Of a DNA stretch of 64,000 nucleotides, positions 17,187 through 27,580 are shown piece by piece. Origin of the DNA: G963676655 sp963676655 (GTDB lineage: Bacteria; Verrucomicrobiota; Lentisphaeria; Victivallales; Victivallaceae); assembly GCA_963676655.2 (NCBI GenBank), contig CAXXKX010000003.1, positions 3,658,001-3,722,000 on the forward strand, given 5' to 3'. The notes beneath the pieces are model-generated. The model did no database searches. It saw only the letters and a list, made by a program, of their open reading frames with translations, and had not been told where the DNA came from. Position 1 is the stretch's first letter, and the number at the start of each line of letters is the position of its first letter. A program made the translations under genes and the position numbers.

Positions 17187-18200
17187 TTAACAACCATCTA
17201 ACTGCTTTGGCGAAAGCTGATTCAATAATGCTTCCCCGTTGCGGTAACGCTTGACGTTCTCAAGCCAGATGGACCAGATGCGCTCAAGAAAACGCGAGCC
17301 GGAACTTGACCCGGAAATGTGCGGTGTCAGGATCACGTTATCCATGGTCCAGAACGGATGTTCCGGTGGCATCGGGTAATAGTAGTGTGTATCGAGCGCG
17401 GCACCGGCAATACGTCGGGTTTTCAGAGCTTCTATCAACGGCTCTTCCTGAATCAATGGTCCGCGGGCCGGATTGAGAATGAACGCCTGTTCCGGCAGCA
17501 TGGCCAGCTCTTCTTTGCCCACGATTCCTGTTGTTTTAGGTGTCAGCGGGATTGCCATGATCAGAAAATCAAGTTCGCTCAAAAACTCCTGCTTCTGCGA
17601 TAACGCATACGCCTTGTCGACAAATTTGCTTTCCGGGTCGCCGCAACCGGGCTCAAGCCAGCAGTTGGCGCGATCTTCATGCGAGCCGTCCCGAGTCATG
17701 ACATGAATTTTCATATTCAAAGCTTTGGCCAGCCGTGCGGTCTGGCGGCCAATCCCGCCATACCCCCAGATACCGACGGTGCCCCCGTATATTTCGCGTT
17801 GGAAACGGGCGTCGCGATCCCAGATCGCACTATCCTGGTTGCGCATCATCCCGCGCATATCCCGTTTCAGGTTGATCATCATTGCAATGTTCCATTCCGC
17901 AATCGGTACATCCTGAACCCCGACCGCGTTGCACGCCGTGATGCCGCGTTCATTCAACTGATGATCGAACAACTGGGAGTAACCGACCGAAGCAATCTGT
18001 ACCACTTTCAGTTTTTCCATCAACTGGTGGTTTTCCGGCAGGAATGTGGTGAAGAACATTTCGCAATCGCTGATCAGCGCTTCCGGCAGCGGTCGGGTTT
18101 CCTCCTGCGGGTCTTCCACCAGAATGCACTCAATGTCAGGCATTGCCTGCAATTCAGCCAGATGCGGCTCGGAAACCGGCATGTCAATTAATATTTTCAT
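17187..18200 (-). CDS. D-isomer-specific 2-hydroxyacid dehydrogenase
   Basis: A 337-residue NAD-dependent dehydrogenase. The nucleotide-binding motif GTVGIWGYGGIGRQTARLAK follows the GxGxxG pattern with an aromatic substitution. The catalytic Arg (NPARGPL) and the His partner (LTPHISGSS) are visible. It reduces a 2-keto acid or oxidises a 2-hydroxy acid. Its ATG overlaps the dehydratase stop codon by one base (TAATG), so the two are translationally coupled and probably sequential: the dehydratase makes a 2-keto-3-deoxy acid, which this enzyme could reduce (inference). Confidence 0.9.
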   Translation of the reverse strand: MKILIDMPVSEPHLAELQAMPDIECILVEDPQEETRPLPEALISDCEMFFTTFLPENHQLMEKLKVVQIASVGYSQLFDHQLNERGITACNAVGVQDVPIAEWNIAMMINLKRDMRGMMRNQDSAIWDRDARFQREIYGGTVGIWGYGGIGRQTARLAKALNMKIHVMTRDGSHEDRANCWLEPGCGDPESKFVDKAYALSQKQEFLSELDFLIMAIPLTPKTTGIVGKEELAMLPEQAFILNPARGPLIQEEPLIEALKTRRIAGAALDTHYYYPMPPEHPFWTMDNVILTPHISGSSSGSRFLERIWSIWLENVKRYRNGEALLNQLSPKQLDGC

Positions 18201-19450
18201 TAGTCTGTCAATACCTTTCCGGGAACACTGTTAAATTCTCCGCTGCCCGGAATAAACGGGAATTTTTGAATTGTCGCTTCGGTCAATTCGATGCCGAGGC
18301 CCGGTTTTTCCGGCGGCAGCAGATAGCCGTCCCGGAGCCGGAAACTGTCGCCGATCAGTTCATAATGCAGCGGTCCGTAAGCCGGTGCCGCTTCGATGAT
18401 CCGGGTGTTCGGACAGGCAAAGCCGCAGTGGATGTTCTGCATCTGCGACGCTCCCGCACCCCAGGCGTGAGGCGCGACCCCGGCACCGTGCCGCGCCAGC
18501 ATTCTGGCCACCTGCATAAATTGCGATAATCCGGCCGTATATGACGCGTCCGGCTGTCCGATCGCAAAACAATCGCGTTCGATAAAGGTCTGCCATTCGC
18601 ACACCGCGGTCAAACATTCTCCGCCGGCAATCGGGGTTGTTGTGCTTCGTCGTAGTTCGGCATACCAGTCGGGCCTGGTGTAGTGCAGAGGTTCCTCGAA
18701 AAAGACCAGATCAAACTCTTCCAGCGCCCGGGCGACCGCCAGCGCCGTCGGCAGATCCCAGGTCGCGGACGGACTGTTACCCATGTGGGCGTCATACATC
18801 AGTAACAACTCCCGGCCGAATCTTTCCCGCAGGAATGCGCTTTTAGCCGCTTCAAAATCCGCCGCCTTTGCCGGATCTGTTTCAATGAAAAAATCATCCT
18901 CTTTCGTAAAGCCGCCGGACCCGACTTTGACGCCGTGGAAACCGCACGATAAATAAAAATCAACCTTTTCAGCCAGTTTTTCAAGCGGATAATTGCTTGG
19001 TCCGCCAGTGGCGTACGTGAGCATTTTTTCGTGTCCGTCAAAGTTCTCCGCATCAGGGAATTTGCCACGCCATTGCCGGGCCAGCAGTTTATAGACCGGC
19101 AAGTTGTGAATTTTACCGCGAATATCCCACAGCGCGGCGTCGATTCCGGCCAGGACAATTGCGCCCAGGCCGACCCGGCACCAGAAGTTGCCGCAGTGAT
19201 ACATGCGTTCCCACAGAAGATCGCTCTCTTCCGGATTTTGACCCAGCAGGACCGGTTTGAAGAAGTCGACGACGGATTTCACCCCCTCCGGAAAAAAATA
19301 ACCTGCGTAGGTTTCCCCGACACCGGTAATTCCGGTGTCGGTGCTGATCCTGATAAACGCCGCGCTGCGTCTGCCGCGAGCCTCTGAAAGATACGGGTCA
19401 TCTGTGCATGGCCCGGTTAACAGGATTGTTTCAATATCAGTGATTTTCAT
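18200..19450 (-). CDS. Enolase-superfamily sugar-acid dehydratase (mandelate racemase/muconate lactonizing type)
   Basis: A 416-residue enzyme with the capping domain followed by a modified TIM barrel. Metal ligands are visible: Asp in MYDAHMG, Glu in FFEEPLH and Glu in IAGGECL; a general-base His is in APHAWG. The DAH motif and late His resemble galactonate-type dehydratases, while the usual KxK is KVG. Expected reaction: syn or anti dehydration of an aldonate to a 2-keto-3-deoxyaldonate. It overlaps the hydroxyacid dehydrogenase by one base and starts 10 bases after the giant beta-helix protein. The exact aldonate is unknown. Confidence 0.88.
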   Translation of the reverse strand: MKITDIETILLTGPCTDDPYLSEARGRRSAAFIRISTDTGITGVGETYAGYFFPEGVKSVVDFFKPVLLGQNPEESDLLWERMYHCGNFWCRVGLGAIVLAGIDAALWDIRGKIHNLPVYKLLARQWRGKFPDAENFDGHEKMLTYATGGPSNYPLEKLAEKVDFYLSCGFHGVKVGSGGFTKEDDFFIETDPAKAADFEAAKSAFLRERFGRELLLMYDAHMGNSPSATWDLPTALAVARALEEFDLVFFEEPLHYTRPDWYAELRRSTTTPIAGGECLTAVCEWQTFIERDCFAIGQPDASYTAGLSQFMQVARMLARHGAGVAPHAWGAGASQMQNIHCGFACPNTRIIEAAPAYGPLHYELIGDSFRLRDGYLLPPEKPGLGIELTEATIQKFPFIPGSGEFNSVPGKVLTD

Positions 19451-19459
19451 AATCAGACT

Positions 19460-22400
19460 TCACCTTTTCTCCAGAATCTTTACGTCATCGATGTACGCGC
19501 CGATTCCCGCCGTCCGTCCCTGAGGCGTGAATGAGACTTTATAGATAGCGCCTTCTCCGGCAATTGGCAAACGCTTCCGGGCCGTGACTTTATCGACCTT
19601 GACCAGATAAGTATTATCGAGCGCGTTGCTCAGCAAACTTATTTTGATCCATTTGCCGACCGGAACCTCACACTGAGTCGGCTGCCATTTTTTCGCGGCA
19701 AAATCCTGCATCAGAACCTTGCCGTCCGGATTGACATAGATTCCCAGACGCTGTCCGCCGACCGATCCGCCGTACATCAGGAATGAGCCGTTCTTTTCAC
19801 GGTAGGCCATCGCTTCGATGATAAAGTCACTGCCTTCCGGAATCCCTTTGTTTATCCACCCGGTTATGCTGTCCCCGCCGCGTTTCAGGTGCAGCGACTG
19901 TTTGCCGGAAAAGGCCTTGCCGGTTGAAACGACCGGGCCTTTGGCGATGAAATATCCCCAGCGTCCGGCCGGATTGCTTGAGACGCCGATGTATTTGGAG
20001 GTCTGTGGATTGAACAACGATTTATTCTCAAAATCCTGTGCCATGAGCTTGACGGTCCGGTCTTTGAGGATCGCCGGACGCATCGCATAGAGTTTGTCGT
20101 TTTCATGTTCACAGATCAAATTGAAATAATTTGCTTCGTGATCGGTTTTTTCGCGATACGCGAGAATTCTCCAGGCAAAATCAGCCAGTCGCTTGTCGCT
20201 GCCGTTATTCATCATTTGCTCGAGCGCTTTTTCTCCGTCCTTGCCGCAGTACAATAGACCTTCGCCGATTGAACGGTATCCCCACTCAATATCCGGAGGA
20301 TTTTTACCATCGCCAAGATTGCGGAAAGCGGCGACCATCGCGGCGATTATTTCAGCCTTGCGTTCCATTGCCGGCGGAAAATTATATTTGACTTGCTGCC
20401 CGAGTGAAATGATTGCCCGGTTGCGGACTGACGCATCGGGATGTTTAGTCAGCTTCAACAGCAAATCGACCGCTTCTTTTGAATTCATTCTCGCCAGGGC
20501 CTGCGCGGTCGTGTAACGACAGTACAGCGAAGGGTCTTTGATCGTCTGTTCATACAGCTTCATCAATGACGGATGCGGTCTCGGCTCCAACATTCTCAAG
20601 CACATATTGCGAATATCTTTGTTGGGGTGGCTTTTGGCGTATTCAGCTAATTTCTGCCTGGGGAAGGGCTGCATGCGGGCCATAAACGCACGGGCTATTT
20701 CCCAGTCGGGATGCGCCCCAAGCTTATCGATGGCGGCGATCGCCTTATCCAGTGAGTCGGGGCCGGAAAGATGCCACAAGGCTTTCATTGCGCTGGCCCG
20801 GATTCCCACTTCTTTACTGTTCAGCGCCGCTTCGATAACCGGAATTGCGGCCTGATCGCCGATTCTGCCGAGAGCCAGCAGGGCCAGGCGCCGCATGACA
20901 ATATTATCCGACTTGGCCAGCGGAATGACCAGTTCGGCTGACTTCAGCTTGGACTTACCGGTAGCCACTTGGGCGAGAAAGCGCATTTTCTGATACTTGC
21001 CGCCGTTCTTCAAGACTGCGGCTGTTTGTTCGGGTATCCTGCCGATGCGGAGCCAGTTTTCATCCTCGTTATGAGCGGCAATGATTTCAATGCCCTGTTT
21101 GCGTGAACTGTCCCAGTCGGTTCCGAATGGTGATGAGGTAATAACTCCGACTTTTAACGGAGTTCCGCGGCCCAGCCAGAGCAATTCCTTCGCGGTGCGT
21201 TTCTGGGATCTGCGGGAACTGCCGCCGTATACGACCAGCTTATCCACAATACCGCGTCGAATCCAGGTATTGTAATCCATATACATAGCCCCGATAGTCG
21301 GGTGCGTGTGCGGCAGAGTCGCCCAGGTCATTGGATAATTCGGCCGGTCCGGGTTCAACATGACTCCGAGTTTGACGCCGATCTTGTTCAACTCTGCTTT
21401 TAATTCACTGAAATATGCCGTGACATATTCGCCGCGCAGCCGGTGCCAGTCATACTTGCTGGCGTAGCGGTTGAACGGCTGATGGCGGATATCGATACCG
21501 TACCGTTTCTTGAATTCCTTGACGATCGGTTCGCTGTAGCCGAATTCATCTTCGAACCGCAATGAGAAGTTTTCTACATAGGTAAGGAAAATAATTCCGG
21601 CATATCCGGCCTCTTTCGCCAGTTTCACGTGCAGGTCAATCAACGCTTTGCGGGCTTCAGGATAGGCCAGCTCAATGGTTCCGCCCTGGCGTCTCTTGCC
21701 GTATTTGTCAATTGGCACCCATTCCGGATGGTCCAACCGCAGTTTTGATTCATTGTTGAACGGGAAATCGTTAAAACACGGGGTGTCCGCCGTTGAGCCC
21801 CAGTCACCCAGGGTTGAAACGCCCCAGACGCTGATACCGAGTTTTTTCGCGATTCCGACCAGCATCGGTTCAAGTTTTTTCTCTTTGATCAGGTAATGCG
21901 ACCAGACGTGAAAAGTGGCGTAACGGAAATTTTCGTTGCGCGGTACTGCCGTATAGGCCCAGGCGGCTTCCTGCAAGCCGCGCCAGTAGAAAATCTTCAT
22001 GCCCAGAGTGTCGCGCAGCATTTCCAGCGCGTCATGAATCGATTTGGGTGAATCCATGGCCAGAGACGAACCCAGCCAATGGTTGTCGCCGCTGCTGATA
22101 AAGACGTTGCAGCTTTCTTTTTGACTGGCAGCAGGTGACTTTACCGTGACGACAGGAGTTGTATTTTCCGGAATTGATAAATTTACCGCTTTGATTCCGA
22201 GTAGCTTTTCGGCTTTTGCTTTCAGTGGTCCGGCTGGAAATTTGGAAATATTTGCGCCGATACCATCGAGGGAAATTTCCGATACGTCAGCGGCTTTGAC
22301 AAACTTTGAGCTTGTGTCTCCCGTGAATTCTTGAAATTTTTTTAAGTTGGCGGGAGTCAAACCGGAATAGTAGGTTTTGTCGAACCGGATATGGCGAAGT

Positions 22401-23608
22401 CCTAAAATATCATTTGCGGTTTTCAGGATAGCGCCTTTTTTGCAGTTGATTCCGTTGTTTCGATCGGTAAGCAATGAATTGGTAATTGAGAGGCGGTTCA
22501 TATAAGCGACCCAGTCCATATTCAAAACCGTCGAGTTCACTATTTCAACATCCGTATTGCCGTAGAGCCGGACAAAAGAATCCCCGGATTTCTTACCGAT
22601 AAAGATAAGGTTGTCGAAGACTGCTTGCTGGCTGGCGACGGGAAGGTTGGTGATGACCATAAACTGTTTGCTGCCGTTTGCTTTGACAATGGTATTGCTC
22701 ATCTTGTGATATGCCCTGCCTTTAAGCTCCTGCAGAAAATAAAGGTCGACGCCGCGAATATTCTCGATCACCACGTTGTTGTAAACGGTATGACTGTTGC
22801 CGGTGTCGCAAATCCCGGTGCCGTTGCCGCTGGAATAGAAGCCGTCAATGGTCGCGCCGGAGTTTTTGTGGGCGCTGATGCCGTCGTCGCCGCAGTCTAT
22901 TGTGGCGATATTGATCAGTTTGTTGTGGCGGCCGTCGCCGCTGAGTCCGTAGCCGTCATTGACAAAATTCTTCGCGGTGATGTCGCGAATAACAATGTAG
23001 TCCGACAGATGGTGCAGGGAAACTCCGTTCATCCGGATCGGGACGCGAATGTCGTATTCAGCCAGTTTCTTTGCCGGGTCAACTTTCAGATAAAACGCCT
23101 TTTCCTGCTCGACGAAGGTCCATTCGTTGTTTTTCAGGTCTTCTTTTTTCTTGAGTGGGGCGGATTGCCCTTTCATGCAGCGGTTCATTGAATTGAGTTT
23201 TCCGTCCATGACCAGGAAATAGCGCGCGATAATGTCCCGGTTGAACCGGTGTTTTTTATAAAGCGTGTCATTTTTATAGAGGCCGGGTCCGACTTTTTTC
23301 CAGTTGGCCGGATTTAATTTGTCCGAACCGTTGAGAACAGCATTGTTGCCGTACACCGTGATCGGAGCTTGAGCCGTTCCGCTGCGGTTGCTGAACGGGA
23401 TCGATTGCAAATAATCTTTCCCGGTTTTCGCCAGGCGAATGTTATCCCCCGGTTTCGTCAGGCTGACCGCCTTGGCGATGGTCAGCAGGGCGGTCTCAGC
23501 AGTCTCTCCGGAATTTGTGTCTTTCCCATTCAGGTTACTGACGTGGATATCCCGGGCGGATAAACTCATTATTCCGGATAGACTTAATGTCAAAAGCAGT
23601 AATTTCAT
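19460..23608 (-). CDS. Giant secreted fusion: beta-helix, family-10-like glycosidase, HEAT repeats, LamG-like domain
   Basis: A 1382-residue protein. I chose the ATG at 23608 because it opens a signal peptide (MKLLLLTLSLSGIMSLSA); upstream in-frame codons run into the prepilin gene. Domains in order: residues 19-480, right-handed parallel beta-helix (DGISAHKNSGATIDGFY, NNVVIENIRGVDL); about 500-860, a TIM-barrel segment resembling family-10-like glycosidases (IIFLTYVENF, GVKLGVMLNPDRPNYPMTW); about 880-1170, HEAT-like repeats (MRRLALLALGRIGDQAAIPVIEAAL); about 1200-1382, a LamG-like beta-sandwich. Beta-helix domains often bind or cleave polysaccharides. The HEAT block inside a secreted hydrolase is unusual. 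Confidence 0.85.
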   Translation of the reverse strand: MKLLLLTLSLSGIMSLSARDIHVSNLNGKDTNSGETAETALLTIAKAVSLTKPGDNIRLAKTGKDYLQSIPFSNRSGTAQAPITVYGNNAVLNGSDKLNPANWKKVGPGLYKNDTLYKKHRFNRDIIARYFLVMDGKLNSMNRCMKGQSAPLKKKEDLKNNEWTFVEQEKAFYLKVDPAKKLAEYDIRVPIRMNGVSLHHLSDYIVIRDITAKNFVNDGYGLSGDGRHNKLINIATIDCGDDGISAHKNSGATIDGFYSSGNGTGICDTGNSHTVYNNVVIENIRGVDLYFLQELKGRAYHKMSNTIVKANGSKQFMVITNLPVASQQAVFDNLIFIGKKSGDSFVRLYGNTDVEIVNSTVLNMDWVAYMNRLSITNSLLTDRNNGINCKKGAILKTANDILGLRHIRFDKTYYSGLTPANLKKFQEFTGDTSSKFVKAADVSEISLDGIGANISKFPAGPLKAKAEKLLGIKAVNLSIPENTTPVVTVKSPAASQKESCNVFISSGDNHWLGSSLAMDSPKSIHDALEMLRDTLGMKIFYWRGLQEAAWAYTAVPRNENFRYATFHVWSHYLIKEKKLEPMLVGIAKKLGISVWGVSTLGDWGSTADTPCFNDFPFNNESKLRLDHPEWVPIDKYGKRRQGGTIELAYPEARKALIDLHVKLAKEAGYAGIIFLTYVENFSLRFEDEFGYSEPIVKEFKKRYGIDIRHQPFNRYASKYDWHRLRGEYVTAYFSELKAELNKIGVKLGVMLNPDRPNYPMTWATLPHTHPTIGAMYMDYNTWIRRGIVDKLVVYGGSSRRSQKRTAKELLWLGRGTPLKVGVITSSPFGTDWDSSRKQGIEIIAAHNEDENWLRIGRIPEQTAAVLKNGGKYQKMRFLAQVATGKSKLKSAELVIPLAKSDNIVMRRLALLALGRIGDQAAIPVIEAALNSKEVGIRASAMKALWHLSGPDSLDKAIAAIDKLGAHPDWEIARAFMARMQPFPRQKLAEYAKSHPNKDIRNMCLRMLEPRPHPSLMKLYEQTIKDPSLYCRYTTAQALARMNSKEAVDLLLKLTKHPDASVRNRAIISLGQQVKYNFPPAMERKAEIIAAMVAAFRNLGDGKNPPDIEWGYRSIGEGLLYCGKDGEKALEQMMNNGSDKRLADFAWRILAYREKTDHEANYFNLICEHENDKLYAMRPAILKDRTVKLMAQDFENKSLFNPQTSKYIGVSSNPAGRWGYFIAKGPVVSTGKAFSGKQSLHLKRGGDSITGWINKGIPEGSDFIIEAMAYREKNGSFLMYGGSVGGQRLGIYVNPDGKVLMQDFAAKKWQPTQCEVPVGKWIKISLLSNALDNTYLVKVDKVTARKRLPIAGEGAIYKVSFTPQGRTAGIGAYIDDVKILEKR

Positions 23609-23636
23609 CTTTTTCCCGATTATCTCCATGTTACAT

Positions 23637-24407
23637 TTACTTGGCATAAGTTCCGACGACAAATGATACGGAGCCTCTTTCCGGAGCTCTGCTGCCGCCG
23701 TAAGTCTGGCGGCCGTTGTACATGGTTCCGCTTTGCCATAATAAGAGTTCATTCATGGTAAGGGTATCAACATGGCCGTCGAGGAACCAGGCATTGGCCC
23801 GGTTGCTGTGGCGCAGATGAAGCAGGCGTCCCGCCGCCGGGTCGGTATTCAGGGTGGCAACCTGATAACCTATCGCGCCGCCGAGAGTACCTATGGTATC
23901 GATCAAACCGTAGTTTTTTGAAGGCTGCTTGGGCCACCAGGCTTCGCGGTGTTTGTAGAAATTTTCCAGTTTTTTCTGGCGCACATAGAGAGCCGTGGCA
24001 TGATGGTAGGCATAGGTTGAACCATAGGCCCGTCCCGGAGTGTAATTCAGGAACTTCTGAACCGGGCATTGCATAGCGTCAACGTTCTTGATATAACCCA
24101 GACCGGGGACCGTTTTGGCTCCGTTCATCCACGGACCGAGCCAGCCGTCCCAGGAGTGGATGGCACTGCCGGTGGTGACTATATCCATATTATTTTCCGG
24201 CTGGTAACCGTCGTAATCGTTTGAATACAGAATCCAGCCGGTGCCGGATTGTTTCAAGTTGCTGACGCATTTGATCGATTTTGCCTTGTCCCGGGCCTGA
24301 TTCAGGGCCGGAAGCAGCATGCTGGCAAGGATGGCGATGATTGCGATCACTACGAGAAGTTCGATAAGGGTGAAGGGCATGTAGCGACGATTGTTTTTCT
24401 TACTCAT
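23637..24407 (-). CDS. Prepilin-type N-terminal cleavage/methylation protein
   Basis: A 256-residue pseudopilin-like protein: MSKKNNRRYMP, then FTLIELLVVIAIIAILAS, a helical spine and a variable C-terminal domain ending in FLDGHVDTL with the H-x9-DG pattern. The start has AAAAGGAGAAAGAAA upstream. The start region and leader are nearly identical to those of the prepilin at 29181-29942 (same first six residues MSKKNN and same 5' untranslated segment), showing a fairly recent duplication. It lies directly before the giant fusion protein and after the discoidin/propeller protein. Confidence 0.92.
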   Translation of the reverse strand: MSKKNNRRYMPFTLIELLVVIAIIAILASMLLPALNQARDKAKSIKCVSNLKQSGTGWILYSNDYDGYQPENNMDIVTTGSAIHSWDGWLGPWMNGAKTVPGLGYIKNVDAMQCPVQKFLNYTPGRAYGSTYAYHHATALYVRQKKLENFYKHREAWWPKQPSKNYGLIDTIGTLGGAIGYQVATLNTDPAAGRLLHLRHSNRANAWFLDGHVDTLTMNELLLWQSGTMYNGRQTYGGSRAPERGSVSFVVGTYAK

Positions 24408-24459
24408 TTTCTTTCTCCTTTTTTGAGTGAGTTTTTTACGACATTGACTGTTAATATGC

Positions 24460-27400
24460 TTATTTTTCCTTTAAGGTTATTTTATCAAGCAAAGTTTTAT
24501 TTCCGACGCCGGGAGCAGAACGAAATTCTATTACATTGATTTTTTCGGCATCGGGTAAAACAATTTTTCGCTGTGACTTTTGTTCCTTGCCGTTGCCGTC
24601 AATCGCAGTAAGCGAATATGATCTATTCTGATTGTCGAAATCAACCTTTATTTTGTACCATTTCTCCGGTTCCAACTTGATGGCCGTGGGAAGGTAATAC
24701 GGACTTTTTTTGCCGCTTTTCACATTCACTATGCCGTTTGAAGCTATATAAACTGCAAAAATATTTTTTTTCGGAGCCATGCATGAAAAGTTGATGCCGA
24801 TGGTCCCTTCAGAAAACCTTTTAAAGTCAAAAGCCAATTCGTAGTCTTTGTTTTTTCCAACCGCGAAGCCGCGAAGCGAAAGTCCCTCGGCTCCATCTTT
24901 CCGGGTTAATAAAACAGCTTGATTTTGACTTTTTTCATCCCGGATAAGTTCAACTGTTCCAGGCTGAAATTGTCTCCAGTAGATGCCGTTTGTTTTGACA
25001 AATCCCCTCATGCCGGGACTAAATATTTTCTCGTTATCGAAGTCCTGTGCGACAATTAATTTCTTGTCATTAACAAAATCCAAAGTATAAAGGGTCGCTT
25101 TTGACAAAGATATTTTTAACCGGAAAGGATGATTGGGAAGAAGGTGTGTTTTTCCCTGATTCCAAAATACTTTTGTTGCCGTATCATCTTTTGTGATGAC
25201 TGCGGCGTTTGTGCCTGAATACTGGGGAACGGCTTGATAGTCCGGAGTCAAAATTTCCAGCTTAACTTGGCCGCCGTTGTTGATTTGCGCATTGACCAGC
25301 AGATTACACTCGTCCGCATTGAACACTCTGCTTACCAGTTCGCCCTTGCCGTCGTCGGCAATCCCGAGCCATGAGTCTTTGCGGAAAGTTAAAACGCCGG
25401 TCGATGCATGGGCCGCCAAAACTTGTCGGGACAGTCCGTTCCAGCCTCCGATAGATTTGAAATATGGCCATTTTTCCAGTTCGCGGCTTTTAAAGCGCCG
25501 TTCCAGTGCCTTGGGAGTCATAAGAGACAGGTCATCCTGATAGTACGGATAAAAATGACAGGCGCTGGTGGTATGCCCCATTACATGATAATATACGCCG
25601 TTACGCTCAATGTGCCGGCCATCGAGAAAGATCATGCCGGAATTCCATTCCCCCAGTTTGCTGTTCGGAACAAAGGGCGGTTGATCCGGCATTCTATCCC
25701 ATCTCAATCCATCACGACTGTAATTCAGCTCCAGATAGATTTGTTGTTTCACTACATCATAAACGTAGAGATAAGCGATAAAGAGATTGGCCCGGGGAAT
25801 CCGCAGAATGTCCGCGCCATAGTGTTGATATCCCCATGGATCTTTATCGGTTGGTAAAGAGAAAAAATGCTGTTCCCACTTAAAACCGTCACGGGTATAA
25901 AAAACTTTAAGCAGTCTGCTGCCTTGCGGTAAGTTGTCATATTCCGCGACGAACGGCTTAAAACGCCGGACCATCGCGCCTCGCGGATAAAACAGAATCC
26001 GGCCGTTTTCTCCAAGATATTGCGGCGCAAAATTATCGTTAGTATAATTTTCCTGCTCAAGTTCGTCTGGAGCATAAGCAACCTTGTCGATTAAAAAGGG
26101 ATTTCGACTCAATAACAATACTTCACCGTTCTTTTTCTGCCATACTGCGAAAGTGCTGCGATAAGGAATCTCCAGTTTTCCCCAGTTAACCTTTTTGACG
26201 GAAGAATACTTGACTTGTATTTGCTTCAGCTCCGGTTTGCCGTCGATTTTGGGATCATAAAAGCGGAAAACATCGTCACTGTTTTTGGCCGTTACCCGCC
26301 AGGCCGGTTGAACTTCGACCGGGAACACGGGGGCAGGCGGATTGAACAGTTTTTTGCCGGTCGGGGTTTTATCGGCGATTTGCCAGTTTTTCAGATCCTT
26401 GCTCCAGGCGTAATGCCATTTGCGGTCTTTACCTCCCCGGGTTTCATCATAAAACCTGATTACCAGATTATCTTTTTCGTCAAAATTCATGGTCCATGAC
26501 CGCTGCAAGGGCCGACCGGGCGCCAGCAGGCCGGCGGCTTGATGGATTTCAGCCTGGGCAAGCTTATTTTTTACCCCATTCCGTTTGGCGATATATAAAT
26601 TGTCGAACGGAAAAACCTTGCGGTTGGTGACATTAACCGGTTCCGGCGGTAAAACCGTTGGCGGCAGCCGGTCGATCCGGAGGAGCCTGACGACCCTGCC
26701 TTTGATTGTGGAACTCTTTTCAGTTTGCAGAGTAGTCAGATAGCGTCCGCCAGGCAATTTTGCGATATCGAAAAACACACTGTTGCGCCCTGGTTTTAAC
26801 CTGACGCTTCGGTTGATGATCAACTGTTCAGGATTGTTTTCGTTGCAGACGGTTACATTGAGCAGAAGCGCTGTTTCAGCCCGATTATCGATAACCAGAC
26901 GCGCCTGTTGCTGGTCGCGATAAACCGGGAGCCGGAAATCGGTTTCGATCTTATCATTCAACGTTTCGATTTTTTTGATGTTTCCGCCTGCCTGAAATAC
27001 TTCTATTTCACGAATAAAGGAGTGTCTGTCTTTCGGAACCACAACCACTTTGCCTTTTGACGCGATGGTTTTACCGGTAAATCCAGATTCGAGAACCACA
27101 AGACGCAATGCCTCAATTTTTATCGGCTCGAATTTATGTTCATAAAAATAATTATCATTTCCGGATTGTCCCGACTGTTTATAATCAGGTGCATTCTTGC
27201 GTTGTGCCAGCAGCTTCCAGCCGCCGTTGATCAATCCTTCCAGCCGGTAGGATTTAATTCCGCATTCCCCGCTCGGATAATTCGCGTATATCAGCATTCC
27301 GGGAAAAATCCTGACGCGTGATATATTATAACGTTCGGGGAAATTCAAGATTATTTTCGCGGGCGTCCCTGTCAGCTGCACAGATGAATTATCACTGTAA

Positions 27401-27567
27401 TTACCATCGATTACTGGGGCTGCGCCGGTCTTTCCGGTCTTGTGTTCCACCATGGCTTTTGTTCCATAAATCGATCTGGCAATATTCACGTCTTCCGCCG
27501 GAAGGTTATGACAAAATCCGCAGGCGACAAGCAGTATGACGCTAATTTTCAAGGTGTTTTTCAGCAT
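24460..27567 (-). CDS. Secreted discoidin-like / beta-propeller / LamG-like protein
   Basis: A 1035-residue secreted protein. The ATG at 27567 begins a signal peptide (MLKNTLKISVILLVACGF); the longer frame from 27609 has no support. Residues about 40-190 look like an F5/8 type C (discoidin) carbohydrate-binding domain (ISRVRIFPGMLIYANYPSGE). The middle (about 290-720) is a beta-propeller with Asp-box-like SRDGLRWD and TRDGFKWE, as in GH33/GH43-like enzymes. The last 180 residues are a LamG-like sandwich. Probable extracellular glycan binding or cleavage. It starts 14 bases after the esterase stop codon, so it is in the same transcript. Confidence 0.8.
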   Translation of the reverse strand: MLKNTLKISVILLVACGFCHNLPAEDVNIARSIYGTKAMVEHKTGKTGAAPVIDGNYSDNSSVQLTGTPAKIILNFPERYNISRVRIFPGMLIYANYPSGECGIKSYRLEGLINGGWKLLAQRKNAPDYKQSGQSGNDNYFYEHKFEPIKIEALRLVVLESGFTGKTIASKGKVVVVPKDRHSFIREIEVFQAGGNIKKIETLNDKIETDFRLPVYRDQQQARLVIDNRAETALLLNVTVCNENNPEQLIINRSVRLKPGRNSVFFDIAKLPGGRYLTTLQTEKSSTIKGRVVRLLRIDRLPPTVLPPEPVNVTNRKVFPFDNLYIAKRNGVKNKLAQAEIHQAAGLLAPGRPLQRSWTMNFDEKDNLVIRFYDETRGGKDRKWHYAWSKDLKNWQIADKTPTGKKLFNPPAPVFPVEVQPAWRVTAKNSDDVFRFYDPKIDGKPELKQIQVKYSSVKKVNWGKLEIPYRSTFAVWQKKNGEVLLLSRNPFLIDKVAYAPDELEQENYTNDNFAPQYLGENGRILFYPRGAMVRRFKPFVAEYDNLPQGSRLLKVFYTRDGFKWEQHFFSLPTDKDPWGYQHYGADILRIPRANLFIAYLYVYDVVKQQIYLELNYSRDGLRWDRMPDQPPFVPNSKLGEWNSGMIFLDGRHIERNGVYYHVMGHTTSACHFYPYYQDDLSLMTPKALERRFKSRELEKWPYFKSIGGWNGLSRQVLAAHASTGVLTFRKDSWLGIADDGKGELVSRVFNADECNLLVNAQINNGGQVKLEILTPDYQAVPQYSGTNAAVITKDDTATKVFWNQGKTHLLPNHPFRLKISLSKATLYTLDFVNDKKLIVAQDFDNEKIFSPGMRGFVKTNGIYWRQFQPGTVELIRDEKSQNQAVLLTRKDGAEGLSLRGFAVGKNKDYELAFDFKRFSEGTIGINFSCMAPKKNIFAVYIASNGIVNVKSGKKSPYYLPTAIKLEPEKWYKIKVDFDNQNRSYSLTAIDGNGKEQKSQRKIVLPDAEKINVIEFRSAPGVGNKTLLDKITLKEK

Positions 27568-27580
27568 ATTTATAATCCGT

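Noticed and set aside
22625..23191. 188-codon plus-strand frame opposite the giant fusion protein
   Set aside because: It lies fully antisense to a strongly supported secreted protein and shows no domain or ribosome site.
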